Positions 1 to 8,194 are shown, numbered from the stretch's first letter. The stretch: 64,000 nucleotides of DNA from Cypionkella sp049896245 (GCF_049896245.1 NZ_JAFCTX010000010.1:62001-126000); one strand, 5' to 3'. The notes: a model not told the origin generated them from the sequence alone. Program-made: numbers and translations.

Positions 1-434
1 GCGAAACCGCTGATGGGGCGCTGATGTTCCTCCCCTCGGAAGCCGTGTACGCCGAGTTGCACGCCAACTTCCCCGAAGTGGTGCGCGATGGCTTTACGGC
101 TCGGGTCTGGATCGTCTCGCCCACCACCTGCATGGCGACGCTGAACACCATGCGGGCGGTGCTGAAAGATGCGCGGATGCGCGAACAGGCGGGGGCGATC
201 CGCATGACTTTGCGGCAGTTGCACCGCGATGTGGAACTGGTGGTAGAGCGGGTTGAGAAATTATCGACGCATTTCAACCAGGCCCGTGCCGATCTGGATG
301 GCATCTCAACCGCAGCCGAGCGCGCAGGCAAACGTGCGGCGCGGTTGGATAATTTCGATTTTGAGGAACTTGCCCCGGTCGACGTGAAAGCGAGCGATCC
401 GACGCCGCTTTCAGGGCCGCAGGCCGCAGAATAA
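1..434 (+). CDS. rmuC: DNA recombination protein RmuC, C-terminal part (5' truncated by window edge)
   Basis: The reading frame is open from base 3 and runs to a TAA at 434, so the gene starts left of the window. About 144 residues remain. They contain the family's conserved stretch around FLPSEAVYAEL and ARVWIVSPTT, followed by a coiled-coil-like segment (RQLHRDVELVVERVEKL) and a charged tail. RmuC is a predicted membrane-linked, PD-(D/E)XK-like nuclease-family protein that limits recombination at inverted repeats. The ATG at 24 is internal. It is followed 20 bases later by the HutD-like gene on the same strand, possibly one transcript. Family assignment rests on recognisable C-terminal motifs only. 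Confidence 0.85.
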   Translation, partial: ETADGALMFLPSEAVYAELHANFPEVVRDGFTARVWIVSPTTCMATLNTMRAVLKDARMREQAGAIRMTLRQLHRDVELVVERVEKLSTHFNQARADLDGISTAAERAGKRAARLDNFDFEELAPVDVKASDPTPLSGPQAAE

Positions 435-454
435 CCCTAGCAGAGTATCCGCCT

Positions 455-970
455 ATGATCCGCCACCTGACCCCCGCCGATTACAAAACCATGCCTTGGG
501 CCAATGGCAAAGGCGTGACGGTGGAGATGCTGCGCGTTGAAGAAGGCGGCTTGCTGTGGCGGCTTTCGCGGGCTTCGGTGGTGGAGAATGGCGATTTTTC
601 ACTTTTTCCGGGGATCGAGCGCAACCTGACTGTGATCACCGGGCCGGGTTTTGATCTGGTGGGCGGCGGGCTGCATCTTGTCGCCAAGCCGTTGGTTCCG
701 GTGGCCTTTGCGGGGGATATTCCGATCCGTGCCGAAAGCGTCAGCGCGGCATCGGATGATTTCAACGTGATGACCGCGCGGCATTTGGCGCGGCCCGAAG
801 TGGCGGTTATCACTGGGGCTGCGCAGCTTGCTGGTGGCAATATGCTGGCGGTTTTCGCTTTGAGTGAAGCTACTGCGAACGGGATGGCGATGGCACGCTA
901 CGATCTGATCCTTACAGATCAACCTTGCGCCTTAGGCGGGCAAGTCATCGCGGTCAGGTTGTATCGGTAG
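455..970 (+). CDS. HutD/Ves family protein
   Basis: A 171-residue cytoplasmic protein with the HutD/Ves N-terminal signature (DYKTMPWANGKGVTVEM) and the LWRLSRASV.. FSLFPGIERNLTVI block typical of this cupin-like family. HutD proteins occur with histidine utilisation genes, and Ves in E. coli is cold/environment responsive. No biochemical activity is firmly established. No hut genes are nearby, so a role in histidine degradation cannot be argued from context. Downstream genes are on the other strand. The start at 455 gives the usual family length. Confidence 0.8.
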   Translation: MIRHLTPADYKTMPWANGKGVTVEMLRVEEGGLLWRLSRASVVENGDFSLFPGIERNLTVITGPGFDLVGGGLHLVAKPLVPVAFAGDIPIRAESVSAASDDFNVMTARHLARPEVAVITGAAQLAGGNMLAVFALSEATANGMAMARYDLILTDQPCALGGQVIAVRLYR

Positions 971-999
971 GCTGCGTTACGCACGCACCAAACGCTGCA

Positions 1000-1662
1000 T
1001 CAAATCCGAAACAACGGCTGTAACAGGCGTGGGATCAAGGCGCTGAACCGCAAGGGCGCGTCGGTGGCTGCCAGACAAATGCAAGCCTCGCCCGCCTCGG
1101 CTACGGGCGTGTGCTGCAAATCTTCATTGGCAACCTCAACGTCGCCCGGCCCGAAGCGGTCAGCGGCATCGCGGAAGGCACCGCGCAGAACCAGCGTCAG
1201 CTCGGTGCCGCGATGACCGTGATCGGGTACGGCTTGTCCCGCCGGGATATACAAAAGCCGCGCGGTTGCACCTTTGGCAGTGGGCAAAATCGCTTGCCGC
1301 ACCCCCATCCCCAAGCTGCGCCATTTCACTTCTGCCAGACCACCGCCGATATAATCCAGCAAAGGTGCCGGAAAATCACCACGTTTTGCCAACGGTTTGG
1401 CTGTATCTGGCACGCTCAGTCGCGCCAGCAGCGATTCTAAAGCGCCATCCGCCATAGCCACCGCATCGCCTTCCAACACTGCGCCTTCCAACACCGTACC
1501 TTCCAAAACGGCGCCGCCCACAGCCTCAAACGCGGCCAGCTGCGCGCGGCAGCTGTCGCACATCGACACATGGGTTGCGACCACAAGGCTGAACGCCTCG
1601 GGCAGGTTTCCCGCCGCGTAGGCCATCAGCAAAGGGTCAGACAGGTGGTGACGGATACTCAT
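1000..1662 (-). CDS. chrR: ChrR-type zinc anti-sigma factor with C-terminal cupin domain
   Basis: A 220-residue zinc anti-sigma factor that binds RpoE and releases it when singlet oxygen is present. Zinc ligands of the N-terminal anti-sigma domain fall at H6, H31, C35 and C38, the positions known for Rhodobacter sphaeroides ChrR. The C-terminal cupin keeps the H-x-H-x3-E..H set (H148, H150, E154, H184), shifted by a constant seven residues relative to the numbering I recall for R. sphaeroides (141, 143, 147, 177). The shift is explained by a linker holding three VLEG-containing five-residue units (about residues 51-65), encoded by 15-base tandem repeats at 1468-1512. It lies 9 bases after rpoE and is co-transcribed with it. 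Confidence 0.93.
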   Translation of the reverse strand: MSIRHHLSDPLLMAYAAGNLPEAFSLVVATHVSMCDSCRAQLAAFEAVGGAVLEGTVLEGAVLEGDAVAMADGALESLLARLSVPDTAKPLAKRGDFPAPLLDYIGGGLAEVKWRSLGMGVRQAILPTAKGATARLLYIPAGQAVPDHGHRGTELTLVLRGAFRDAADRFGPGDVEVANEDLQHTPVAEAGEACICLAATDAPLRFSALIPRLLQPLFRI

Positions 1663-1671
1663 ATAGATGCC

Positions 1672-2229
1672 TCAGCTTAGGTTCTGGCGCAGACGGTCCA
1701 GCGCCAGCCGGATCCGAGATTTGATCGTGCCCAAGGGCAGACCCGTCTCGGCCGCGATTTCGGAATGTGACAGATCACCATAAAACGCCCGTTGGATCAG
1801 CGCGCGTTGCTTTTCGGGCAGATCGCGCATTGCAGCCACAAGCCGCGCGGTCTCTTGCCCGGCCTCATAGATATCGGCCTGATCAGGCTCGACATCCGAC
1901 CCCCAATCCAACGCCTCAGGCTCTGGCCTGCGCGCCTTGCGGGCGACATCAATGCGGCGGTTGCGGGCGATGGTGAACACCCATGTCGCCACCGACGCCC
2001 GCGCCGGATCATAAAGCGCTGCCTTTTGCCACAGCACCGCCATCACATCCTGCGCACAATCTTCGGCCAAAGCCGCATCGGTGCCGGATTTCATCAAGAA
2101 TCCCTTCACCCGTGGCGCGAAATGCTGGAACAGCGCCGCGAAGGCAGCCTTATCCTGACGATCCCGCACAGCGATCATAAGCGCCGTAAAGTCGGTTTCG
2201 GTCACGATCTCAATCACGGTATTACCCAT
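1672..2229 (-). CDS. rpoE: RNA polymerase ECF sigma factor RpoE (ECF11-like)
   Basis: A 185-residue ECF sigma factor with region 2 (AFAALFQHFAPRVKGFLMK, AEDCAQDVMAVLWQK) and region 4 (LPEKQRALIQRAFYGDLSH, TGLPLGTIKSRIR). Paired with ChrR it is the singlet-oxygen response sigma factor of photosynthetic-type Rhodobacteraceae. The frame is open further upstream (to 2487), but that extension has no sigma-factor similarity, and the proposed promoter at 2309-2338 lies inside it. The ATG at 2229 (MGNTVIEI) or the one at 2250 are the sensible starts; neither has a strong Shine-Dalgarno. A TGATCC-N18-TAAAAG promoter upstream suggests autoregulation. Confidence 0.92.
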   Translation of the reverse strand: MGNTVIEIVTETDFTALMIAVRDRQDKAAFAALFQHFAPRVKGFLMKSGTDAALAEDCAQDVMAVLWQKAALYDPARASVATWVFTIARNRRIDVARKARRPEPEALDWGSDVEPDQADIYEAGQETARLVAAMRDLPEKQRALIQRAFYGDLSHSEIAAETGLPLGTIKSRIRLALDRLRQNLS

Positions 2230-2308
2230 TCCACGCAAAACCACCCGCATCGGCGGCGGCATTGACCCATAGATGGGCGCATGAAGGGCAAGGTCAAGCA
2301 ACATGAAA

Positions 2309-2338
2309 CTTTTACGCAGGGGTTGCGTATCTGGATCA
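2309..2338 (-). promoter_or_regulatory. Predicted RpoE-dependent promoter of rpoE-chrR
   Basis: On the minus strand, a -35 element TGATCC (2338-2333) is followed after exactly 18 bases by TAAAAG (2314-2309). TGATCC is the -35 known for R. sphaeroides RpoE promoters. The predicted start near 2302 leaves a leader of about 70 bases before ATG 2229. Predicted from motif and position only. Confidence 0.7.
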
Positions 2339-2348
2339 CAACTAAAGA

Positions 2349-2378
2349 TGATCCATCGCGCGCGCATCCGCGTATCAA
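2349..2378 (+). promoter_or_regulatory. Predicted RpoE-dependent promoter of the flavin oxidoreductase operon
   Basis: On the plus strand, TGATCC (2349-2354), an 18-base spacer, then TATCAA (2373-2378). Transcription would start near 2385, about 19 bases before ATG 2404, leaving room for the AGGA ribosome site at 2393-2396. The same -35 and spacing occur back to back on the minus strand for rpoE itself, which makes chance less likely. Confidence 0.68.
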
Positions 2379-2403
2379 TCACACTAGCAACACAGGACGC
2401 CCC

Positions 2404-3705
2404 ATGCCCTTCGAGACTTTCGGCCAAGCGCCCCGCCGGATTGCCATCGTCGGGGGCGGCGTCTCTGGCATGGCAGCCGCACATCACCTGGCGCCCGACA
2501 ACGCCGTGGTGCTGTTTGAAGCCGAGCCGCGCTTAGGCGGTCATGCCCGCACCGTGCTGGCCGGGAAACGCGGCGACCAACCCGTCGATACCGGCTTTAT
2601 CGTGTTCAACAAGGTCAACTATCCGCACCTGCTGAAAATGTTCGAAAGCCTCAACGTCCCCATCGCCCCCAGCAACATGAGCTTTGGCGCTTCAATCAAC
2701 GGCGGTCGGCTGCAGTATGCTCTGCGCGATCTGGACAGTTTATTTGCGCAGCGCGGTAATCTGTTAAGTCCCGCCTTCCTGCGCATGTGCCGCGACATCA
2801 CGCATTTCAACACACACGCCGCAGGGCTTGCCGACGACCCCGAGATGACCATTGGTGGTTTGCTTAAGGCGCTGCGCACCGGCCCGTATTTCCGCGATTA
2901 CTACATCCTGCCGCTGTCGGGCGCGATCTGGTCCACCCCGCCGCAAGACATCCTGAACTTCCCGGCGCAGGCGTTGATTTCGTTCTTCCAAAACCATGCG
3001 TTGATGCAAATATCGAACCAACACCAATGGTTTACGGTTCAGGGCGGCTCTGTCCAATACGTCAATCGCCTGTCCGCCAATCTGCAACGCCATGGGGTCG
3101 AGTTGCGGCTGGCTACCCCCATCAGTGGCATCAAGCGCCTGCCTGATGGTGTGCTGGTGCGCGCGAAGGGCGGGGAATGGGAGTTGTTTGATGATCTGAT
3201 CCTTGCCACCCATTCCGATGATGCGTTGCGGTTGTTGTCTGATCCGACCGAGTCCGAAACCACCGCCCTCTCTGCGATCCGCTATCAGCCGAACCATGCT
3301 ATTCTGCACGCCGACGCCAATGTGATGCCAAGTCTTCGCAAGTGCTGGTCGTCTTGGGTTTACACCGAGCCGAAGGGGGCGCGGCCAGACAAGATTGATC
3401 TGACCTATTGGATGAACTCGTTGCAGCCAATCCCGCAGGATGATCCGCTGTTTGTGACGCTGAACGCCAATCAACCGATTCGGCAGGAATTGATCTATGA
3501 TCAGGTGACGTTCCGGCATCCGGTCTATGATGGGGCGGCATTGCGGGCGCAGAAGGATATTCGGGCGATGAACGGTGCGCATAACACTTGGTTCTGCGGC
3601 GCGTGGATGCGCAATGGCTTCCATGAGGATGGCTTTGCCAGCGCGGTCGATGTGGTGCAGGTGATGCGCGCACAACCGAACGCGACGCGGGTTCTGGCTG
3701 GATGA
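2404..3705 (+). CDS. FAD/NAD(P)-binding flavin amine oxidase-like protein of the RpoE operon
   Basis: A 433-residue flavoprotein. The N-terminal dinucleotide fold is seen at RIAIVGGGVSG (G17, G19, G22), followed by the FEAEPRLGGHA loop and the DTGFIVFN segment of the amine oxidase-like family. The C-terminus has the FAD-contact block FCGAWMRNGFHEDGFASAVD. An upstream open frame to 2281 is ignored because the predicted promoter lies inside it; ATG 2404 has AGGA 8 bases ahead. Homologues annotated with cyclopropane/furan fatty acid synthesis lie beside rpoE in R. sphaeroides and belong to its RpoE regulon. A lipid desaturase-like role is therefore plausible, but the substrate is inferred. It overlaps the next gene by ATGA. 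Confidence 0.85.
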   Translation: MPFETFGQAPRRIAIVGGGVSGMAAAHHLAPDNAVVLFEAEPRLGGHARTVLAGKRGDQPVDTGFIVFNKVNYPHLLKMFESLNVPIAPSNMSFGASINGGRLQYALRDLDSLFAQRGNLLSPAFLRMCRDITHFNTHAAGLADDPEMTIGGLLKALRTGPYFRDYYILPLSGAIWSTPPQDILNFPAQALISFFQNHALMQISNQHQWFTVQGGSVQYVNRLSANLQRHGVELRLATPISGIKRLPDGVLVRAKGGEWELFDDLILATHSDDALRLLSDPTESETTALSAIRYQPNHAILHADANVMPSLRKCWSSWVYTEPKGARPDKIDLTYWMNSLQPIPQDDPLFVTLNANQPIRQELIYDQVTFRHPVYDGAALRAQKDIRAMNGAHNTWFCGAWMRNGFHEDGFASAVDVVQVMRAQPNATRVLAG

Positions 3706-4451
3706 GTGACGTAGACTATATCGCGGGTACGACCTTTCACGGTCGGCGCGGCAGTATAAAAAACCGTTTCGCTTACGGTGTTGATTATGTGTTGCTCAAT
3801 CTGGAAACTGCACGCGGGCCTTGGTTGTTTTCGCGCAACCGTGGCAATCTGACGTCGCTGCATGATGTCGATCATGGTGGCGCGCCAAAAGCCGGGCGTG
3901 GGGTGGCCTGGGTGCGGCAGGTGTTGGCGGAAGCGGGTTTGCCAGAGGCATCCGAGATTTTGCTTTTGGCCCAGCCACGGGTGTTGGGGCATGTGTTTAA
4001 TCCGGTGTCGTTTTGGTTATGCAGCGATTCCACCGGTTTGCGCGTGGTGATCGCCGAGGTTTCGAACACCTTTGGTCAGCGGCACTGCTATTTGTGCCAC
4101 CGCGATGATGTGGCGGCGCTGACCCGCGACGATACCGTGAGCGCGCAGAAGATTTTCTATGTCTCGCCGTTTCAGCCCGTCGAGGGCAGTTACCGCTTTC
4201 GGTTTGACATCACGCCAGAAAAGATTGGCATCTGGATCGACTATTCGGCGGGGAATGGCGGTTTGATCGCCACATTAACCGGGCAGCGGGTGCCGCTGAG
4301 CAATCGGACGATCCTTTTGGCATGTTTGCGGCGGCCATTTGGATCGCGTCGCGTGCTGGCTTTGACCTATTGGCAGGCACTGAAGCTGCGCTGGAAAGGC
4401 GCACAGTTTCGCAACCCGCCTGCCCCGCCACATGATGAAATTTCTCGGTAG
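3702..4451 (+). CDS. DUF1365 domain-containing protein
   Basis: A 249-residue DUF1365 protein. The family N-terminal motif appears as TTFHGRRGSIKNRFAYGVDYVLLNLE, broken here into FHGRRGSIKNRF and the following Y-rich segment, and the FNPVSFW and EVSNTFGQRHCYL blocks are present. DUF1365 genes travel with flavin amine oxidase-like and cyclopropane-fatty-acid-synthase-like genes, which suggests membrane lipid modification; the reaction is unknown. The start overlaps the stop of the upstream flavoprotein by four bases, so translation is coupled and RpoE control is expected. Confidence 0.88.
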   Translation: MSDVDYIAGTTFHGRRGSIKNRFAYGVDYVLLNLETARGPWLFSRNRGNLTSLHDVDHGGAPKAGRGVAWVRQVLAEAGLPEASEILLLAQPRVLGHVFNPVSFWLCSDSTGLRVVIAEVSNTFGQRHCYLCHRDDVAALTRDDTVSAQKIFYVSPFQPVEGSYRFRFDITPEKIGIWIDYSAGNGGLIATLTGQRVPLSNRTILLACLRRPFGSRRVLALTYWQALKLRWKGAQFRNPPAPPHDEISR

Positions 4452-4456
4452 GGATT

Positions 4457-5197
4457 ATGATGTCGTTTTCAGGCAAGCGGTATTGGTTGGTCGGGGCAAG
4501 CGAGGGTTTGGGCTTGGCATTGGCGCAAGCGTTGGCTGCCGAGGGCGCGCAGGTGATTTTGTCGGCGCGCGATCCGGCGCGGCTGGCGAAGGCTTGCGAC
4601 AAGGTGCCGGGCGCACGGGCGGTGACGGTGGATGTGGCTGATAGGACTTCGGTTGCTGCTGCGGTGGCAGAGGTGGGCGCGGTCGATGGCATGGTGTTTG
4701 TGGCCGGGGTTTACTGGCCGATGACCGCGCAGGCGGTGGATGCCGGGCAGCTAGAGGCGATGTGCGATGTGAACCTTACCGGCCTTGCGCGGGTGGTGGG
4801 CGCAGTGTTGCCTGAAATGATCGCGCGCGGGTCGGGGCATCTGGTGATCACCGGGTCGTTGTCGGGATTTCGGGGGCTGCCGGGCGCGCTGGGTTATGCG
4901 GCCAGCAAGGCGGGGGTGATGGCTTTGGCGGAAAGCCTGTATGCGGATTTGCGCGGCTCGGGCGTGCGGGTGCAACTGGGCAATCCGGGGTTTATTCGCA
5001 CGCGGCTGACCGCGAAGAATGATTTCTCAATGCCGTTTTTGATGGAGCCTGAACAGGCGGCGGCGGAAATGCTGGCTTTGATGAAGTCGGGGCGGTTCAA
5101 GCGCAGTTTTCCTATGGTGTTTTCTTGGCTGTTCCGGGGCAGTCAGTTTTTGCCGGATTGGCTGTATTACCGTTTGTTCGCGGGCAAAAAGGCTTAA
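4457..5197 (+). CDS. SDR family NAD(P)-dependent oxidoreductase
   Basis: A 246-residue classical short-chain dehydrogenase. The nucleotide-binding motif is GASEGLG (13-19), the catalytic set is S134/S136, Y147 and K151 (YAASK), and the C-terminus is hydrophobic. It follows the DUF1365 gene by 5 bases with AGGG at 4450-4453 as ribosome site; a second ATG at 4460 is equally possible. Third gene of the proposed RpoE operon, substrate unknown, perhaps a lipid-linked keto or hydroxyl group. It overlaps the convergent rsmB by four bases. Confidence 0.88.
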   Translation: MMSFSGKRYWLVGASEGLGLALAQALAAEGAQVILSARDPARLAKACDKVPGARAVTVDVADRTSVAAAVAEVGAVDGMVFVAGVYWPMTAQAVDAGQLEAMCDVNLTGLARVVGAVLPEMIARGSGHLVITGSLSGFRGLPGALGYAASKAGVMALAESLYADLRGSGVRVQLGNPGFIRTRLTAKNDFSMPFLMEPEQAAAEMLALMKSGRFKRSFPMVFSWLFRGSQFLPDWLYYRLFAGKKA

Positions 5198-6450
5198 GTC
5201 CGCGTCAGGCTTGCTATGAAGAAGCCATCCATACCGCCGAGGTCGGGCCAGTAATCGGGGCGCAGTCTGAGGCCGCCTACCGGGGTGATCCATGCGGGGT
5301 CGATGCCGGGCAGGTTGGGGCGTTGCACGTTCAGGCCGGGGTGGCGGGCCAAAGCTGCGGTTAACTGCGCCTCGCCCTCATCGGGCAAAAGCGAGCAGGT
5401 GCAGAACACCAAACGCCCGCCGGGTTTCAGGAACATCAAGGCGCGGTCGATCAGCGCCGCTTGCAGCGCAGTGAGTTCGGCCAGTTCCGATCCGTCTTTC
5501 AGGAAGGGAAGTTCCGGGTGGCGACGAATGGTGCCAGTGGCCGAGCAGGGCGCATCTAAAAGCACCGCGTCGAACAGATGCTCGGGTTGCCAATGCAGGG
5601 CGTCGGCGATGACGATTTTGGCTTGTAGCTTGGTGCGGGTCAGGTTTTCGCGCAGTTTTTCCATCCGGGGGGCGGAAATATCCAACGCGGTGACATGCGC
5701 GCCGGTGCTGGCCAGTTGCAAGGTCTTGCCACCGGGGGCGGCGCAGAGATCAAGCACTTTCTCGCCGGGTTTGGCGGCGAGCAGCGGGGCAGCCAAAGCG
5801 GCAGCAGCATCTTGCACCCACCAATCGCCCGTGGCGTAGCCGGGCAGGGTGGAGACTTGGCCAGGTTCTGTGAGGCGGATCGACCCTGTGGGAAGCCGCG
5901 TGCCTTCGGGCAGGGTTTCGCCGCGTGGGGTGATGTCAAGCGGCGGGGCTTTGGCTTGGACCGTTTCGATGGCGGTGACTGTTTCGCGCCCGTAAGCGTG
6001 AACCAGTGGTTGGCGCAGCCAGCGCGGCATCAGTTGGGCGGGGCCAGTGAGTGGCGCGCCTTGGGGGATTTTACGCAAAACCGCGTTGATCAGGCCCGCC
6101 ATATGGCTGGTTTTCTGAGCCTTGCGGGCGAGTTCCACGGCGGCGTTGACCACGCCATGCGCAGCGGTGCCGTCATGGAGTTCAGTCACGGCAAGCCGCA
6201 GGATGTTCATCACGGCCAAGGGCGGGGCCTTGCGCAGATGTGGCTCTAACAGTCGGTCAATCGGTTCCAGCAGGCGGATGACTTGCAAAGCAAGGCGTTG
6301 GGCGCGGGCGCGGTCTTGTGGGCCGACGCCTTTCAGCGCACCGTTCTTGTTGGCAAGCACGACGGCCATGGTCTGGCCTTCCTCCATGATCGCCGAGAGG
6401 ATCGCCAAAGTGGCGGCCCGTGCGCTTAAACCTGCGTTTGCCTCTGCCAT
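5194..6450 (-). CDS. rsmB: 16S rRNA (cytosine-C5)-methyltransferase, RsmB/NOP2 family
   Basis: A 418-residue RNA methyltransferase. The N-terminal NusB-like domain (about 1-130) is followed by the SAM fold: LDLCAAPGGKT, then DAPCSATGTIRRHPE and VFCTCSLLPDEGE, which carry the two cysteines of the RsmB mechanism. It methylates a cytosine of 16S rRNA in E. coli (C967); the exact target here is inferred. The DUF1674 gene reads divergently 67 bases away. Its stop overlaps the convergent SDR gene. Confidence 0.93.
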   Translation of the reverse strand: MAEANAGLSARAATLAILSAIMEEGQTMAVVLANKNGALKGVGPQDRARAQRLALQVIRLLEPIDRLLEPHLRKAPPLAVMNILRLAVTELHDGTAAHGVVNAAVELARKAQKTSHMAGLINAVLRKIPQGAPLTGPAQLMPRWLRQPLVHAYGRETVTAIETVQAKAPPLDITPRGETLPEGTRLPTGSIRLTEPGQVSTLPGYATGDWWVQDAAAALAAPLLAAKPGEKVLDLCAAPGGKTLQLASTGAHVTALDISAPRMEKLRENLTRTKLQAKIVIADALHWQPEHLFDAVLLDAPCSATGTIRRHPELPFLKDGSELAELTALQAALIDRALMFLKPGGRLVFCTCSLLPDEGEAQLTAALARHPGLNVQRPNLPGIDPAWITPVGGLRLRPDYWPDLGGMDGFFIASLTRT

Positions 6451-6517
6451 GTGCCGCCTCTTGAGAATGTGTCGGTTGGCCGTATATCAAGTGGGATGAA
6501 GCCGCAAGGAAACCGCG

Positions 6518-6688
6518 ATGAACAGATCTGAACTTCCCCCTGCAGCCCTGCGGGCATTGGCCGAAGCCGAGCAGCGTCGTCGTTTGGCGGATGTTGTTGA
6601 GCGGGCTGTAGAATTGGGTGGCCGCAACGGGCCAGAGCCTGTGCGCTATGGCGATTGGGAGAAGAAGGGGCTGGCGGTCGATTTTTGA
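6518..6688 (+). CDS. DUF1674 protein (SDHAF4-like succinate dehydrogenase assembly factor)
   Basis: A 56-residue protein, ATG 6518 to TGA 6688. The C-terminal signature GPEPVRYGDWEKKGLAVDF is diagnostic of DUF1674, the family of mitochondrial succinate dehydrogenase assembly factor 4. In alphaproteobacteria it is expected to help FAD-loaded SdhA join SdhB, but sdh genes are not in this window. The N-terminal half is a short charged helix (EAEQRRRLADVVERAVE). It reads divergently from rsmB. Confidence 0.9.
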   Translation: MNRSELPPAALRALAEAEQRRRLADVVERAVELGGRNGPEPVRYGDWEKKGLAVDF

Positions 6689-6780
6689 TTTTGGCTGCAG
6701 GCTGTTCCCCGCTGGGAGAGACTTGTGGTCTATCGCCCATTAACTACAAAATCTGGTAGTGACAAAAGCCTGTGCCGTTT

Positions 6781-7134
6781 TCAACGCAAATCAAAAGCGG
6801 CGGAATCTCCGGCACCTTTGTCGGTGGTAAATCGCAGTTTTTCGGTGCCTTTGGCTTCAACAAGCTGGCAGTTGTAGGGGATCGGTGTGCCGCTCCAATC
6901 CAACTTGCGACAGAAGTAACCATCCTTCCATGTCCAATCGCCAGTGATCTGCCAGCCCAAAGCGCTGCCGGTGATTTGGCCTTTGGGCGTGATGGTGAGG
7001 CTGAGATTGTACAGGCCGATACGCAACTCGTGCTTTGCAATGATGTCCACAAAAGCTGTGCGATCGGTGATGGGCTGATAGGTTTCCGCGAAAGCCGGCG
7101 CGGTCAGAAGCAGGAAAGCGGCGAGGCTGCGCAT
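6781..7134 (-). CDS. Hypothetical exported protein
   Basis: A 117-residue protein with a clear Sec signal peptide (MRSLAAFLLLTAPAFA, cleavage before ETYQP). The mature part is about 100 residues, beta-rich in appearance, with two cysteines (GYFCRK and PYNCQL) that could form a disulfide in the periplasm. Trp/Gly-rich core (GWQITGDWTWKDGYF). I do not recognise a family with confidence; similar small exported proteins occur in Rhodobacteraceae. Not obviously in an operon. Confidence 0.7.
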   Translation of the reverse strand: MRSLAAFLLLTAPAFAETYQPITDRTAFVDIIAKHELRIGLYNLSLTITPKGQITGSALGWQITGDWTWKDGYFCRKLDWSGTPIPYNCQLVEAKGTEKLRFTTDKGAGDSAAFDLR

Positions 7135-7218
7135 GGTGACACCTTATAGGGGTATCGTGCGTTTACGCTGGGGAAAGCGGTTTGGATCAGGTTATGGGGT
7201 GATTTTTGGAAGGCTGGA

Positions 7219-7265
7219 TTGGGGGCCAGCCCCCAAACCCCCGGAATATTTAAGCCAGTATGAAA
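7219..7265 (+). repeat. Dispersed hairpin-plus-ATATTT intergenic repeat, copy 1
   Basis: A short hairpin TTGGGGGC-CA-GCCCCCAA is followed by ACCCCCGGAATATTTAAGCC and a run ending in ATGAAAG. It shares the layout hairpin, CCCCxGG, ATATTT with the copy at 34737-34783. It sits between the exported protein and dapB, both on the minus strand. Confidence 0.55.
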
Positions 7266-7291
7266 GCAAATTTTAGACAAATTTTAGGGAG

Positions 7292-8101
7292 TTAGATGCC
7301 GAGCACGTCCATCATGTCGTAGCGGCCCGGCTTCTGGGATTGGCCCCACAGCGCGGCTTTGATCGCGCCGCGCACGAAAATCGTGCGGTCGGTGGCGAGG
7401 TGGCGCAGGATGATGCGTTCGCCGTCAGCGGCAAATAGCACGTCATGTTCGCCTATGATATCGCCGCCCCTGATCGCCGAAAAACCGATGTCGCCGCGAT
7501 GCCGCGCGCCGGTGATGCCGTCGCGACCAGAGACTTTTGCCTGATCGAAGTCGATGCCACGGCCTGTCGCTGCGGCATGGCCGAGCATCAAAGCGGTGCC
7601 AGAGGGGGCATCGACCTTCATGCGGTGATGCTGCTCGATGATCTCGATATCCCAATCTTCATCCAAGGCGGCGGCGACCTTTTGCGTCAGCCGTGTCAGC
7701 AGGTTGACGCCAAGGCTCATGTTGCCGGCCTGGATGATCACGGCGTGATGGGCGGCCAGATCGAGTTTGGCGTGATGCGCAGGCTCCAGCCCGGTGGTGC
7801 CGACGACATGGACGGCACGGGCTTGGGCGGCCAGCGCCGCAAATGCGACGGTGGCGGCGGGGGCGGTGAAGTCGATCACAGCTTGCGAGATCGCGAAGGC
7901 TTCAAGCGGATCATCGGTGACTTTGACGCCAAGGGCTGCGCCACCCATGCACAGGCCTACGTCTTGGCCGATCCACGCATGGCCGGGGCGCTCGACGCAG
8001 CCGACAAGGGTGGCGCTTGGGTGGGCGGTAATACCACGCACCAGCATTTGACCCATGCGGCCTGAGGCGCCTGTGACGGTGATGCCGGGGGTGTTGGTCA
8101 T
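7292..8101 (-). CDS. dapB: 4-hydroxy-tetrahydrodipicolinate reductase
   Basis: A 269-residue DapB, the NAD(P)H-dependent reductase of the lysine/diaminopimelate pathway. The N-terminal GASGRMGQML nucleotide-binding motif, the EIIEQHHRMKVDAPSGTAL active-site block and the C-terminal helix are present. ATG 8101 was chosen over an open upstream frame because it gives normal family length and has GGAG 7 bases ahead. Divergent from rbfA. Confidence 0.95.
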   Translation of the reverse strand: MTNTPGITVTGASGRMGQMLVRGITAHPSATLVGCVERPGHAWIGQDVGLCMGGAALGVKVTDDPLEAFAISQAVIDFTAPAATVAFAALAAQARAVHVVGTTGLEPAHHAKLDLAAHHAVIIQAGNMSLGVNLLTRLTQKVAAALDEDWDIEIIEQHHRMKVDAPSGTALMLGHAAATGRGIDFDQAKVSGRDGITGARHRGDIGFSAIRGGDIIGEHDVLFAADGERIILRHLATDRTIFVRGAIKAALWGQSQKPGRYDMMDVLGI

Positions 8102-8194
8102 GGGATGCTCCGCAGTTTCGCCGGGTTTAGCGGTTTTCAGGGGGGCGTGAAAGCCCGGCGTTGCGGGCCGGGGCGGATTGGCGTATGGGGCGGC

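Noticed and set aside
2281..2403. N-terminal extension of the flavin oxidoreductase to 2281
   Set aside because: It spans the predicted promoter, has no family similarity, and ATG 2404 has a good ribosome site.
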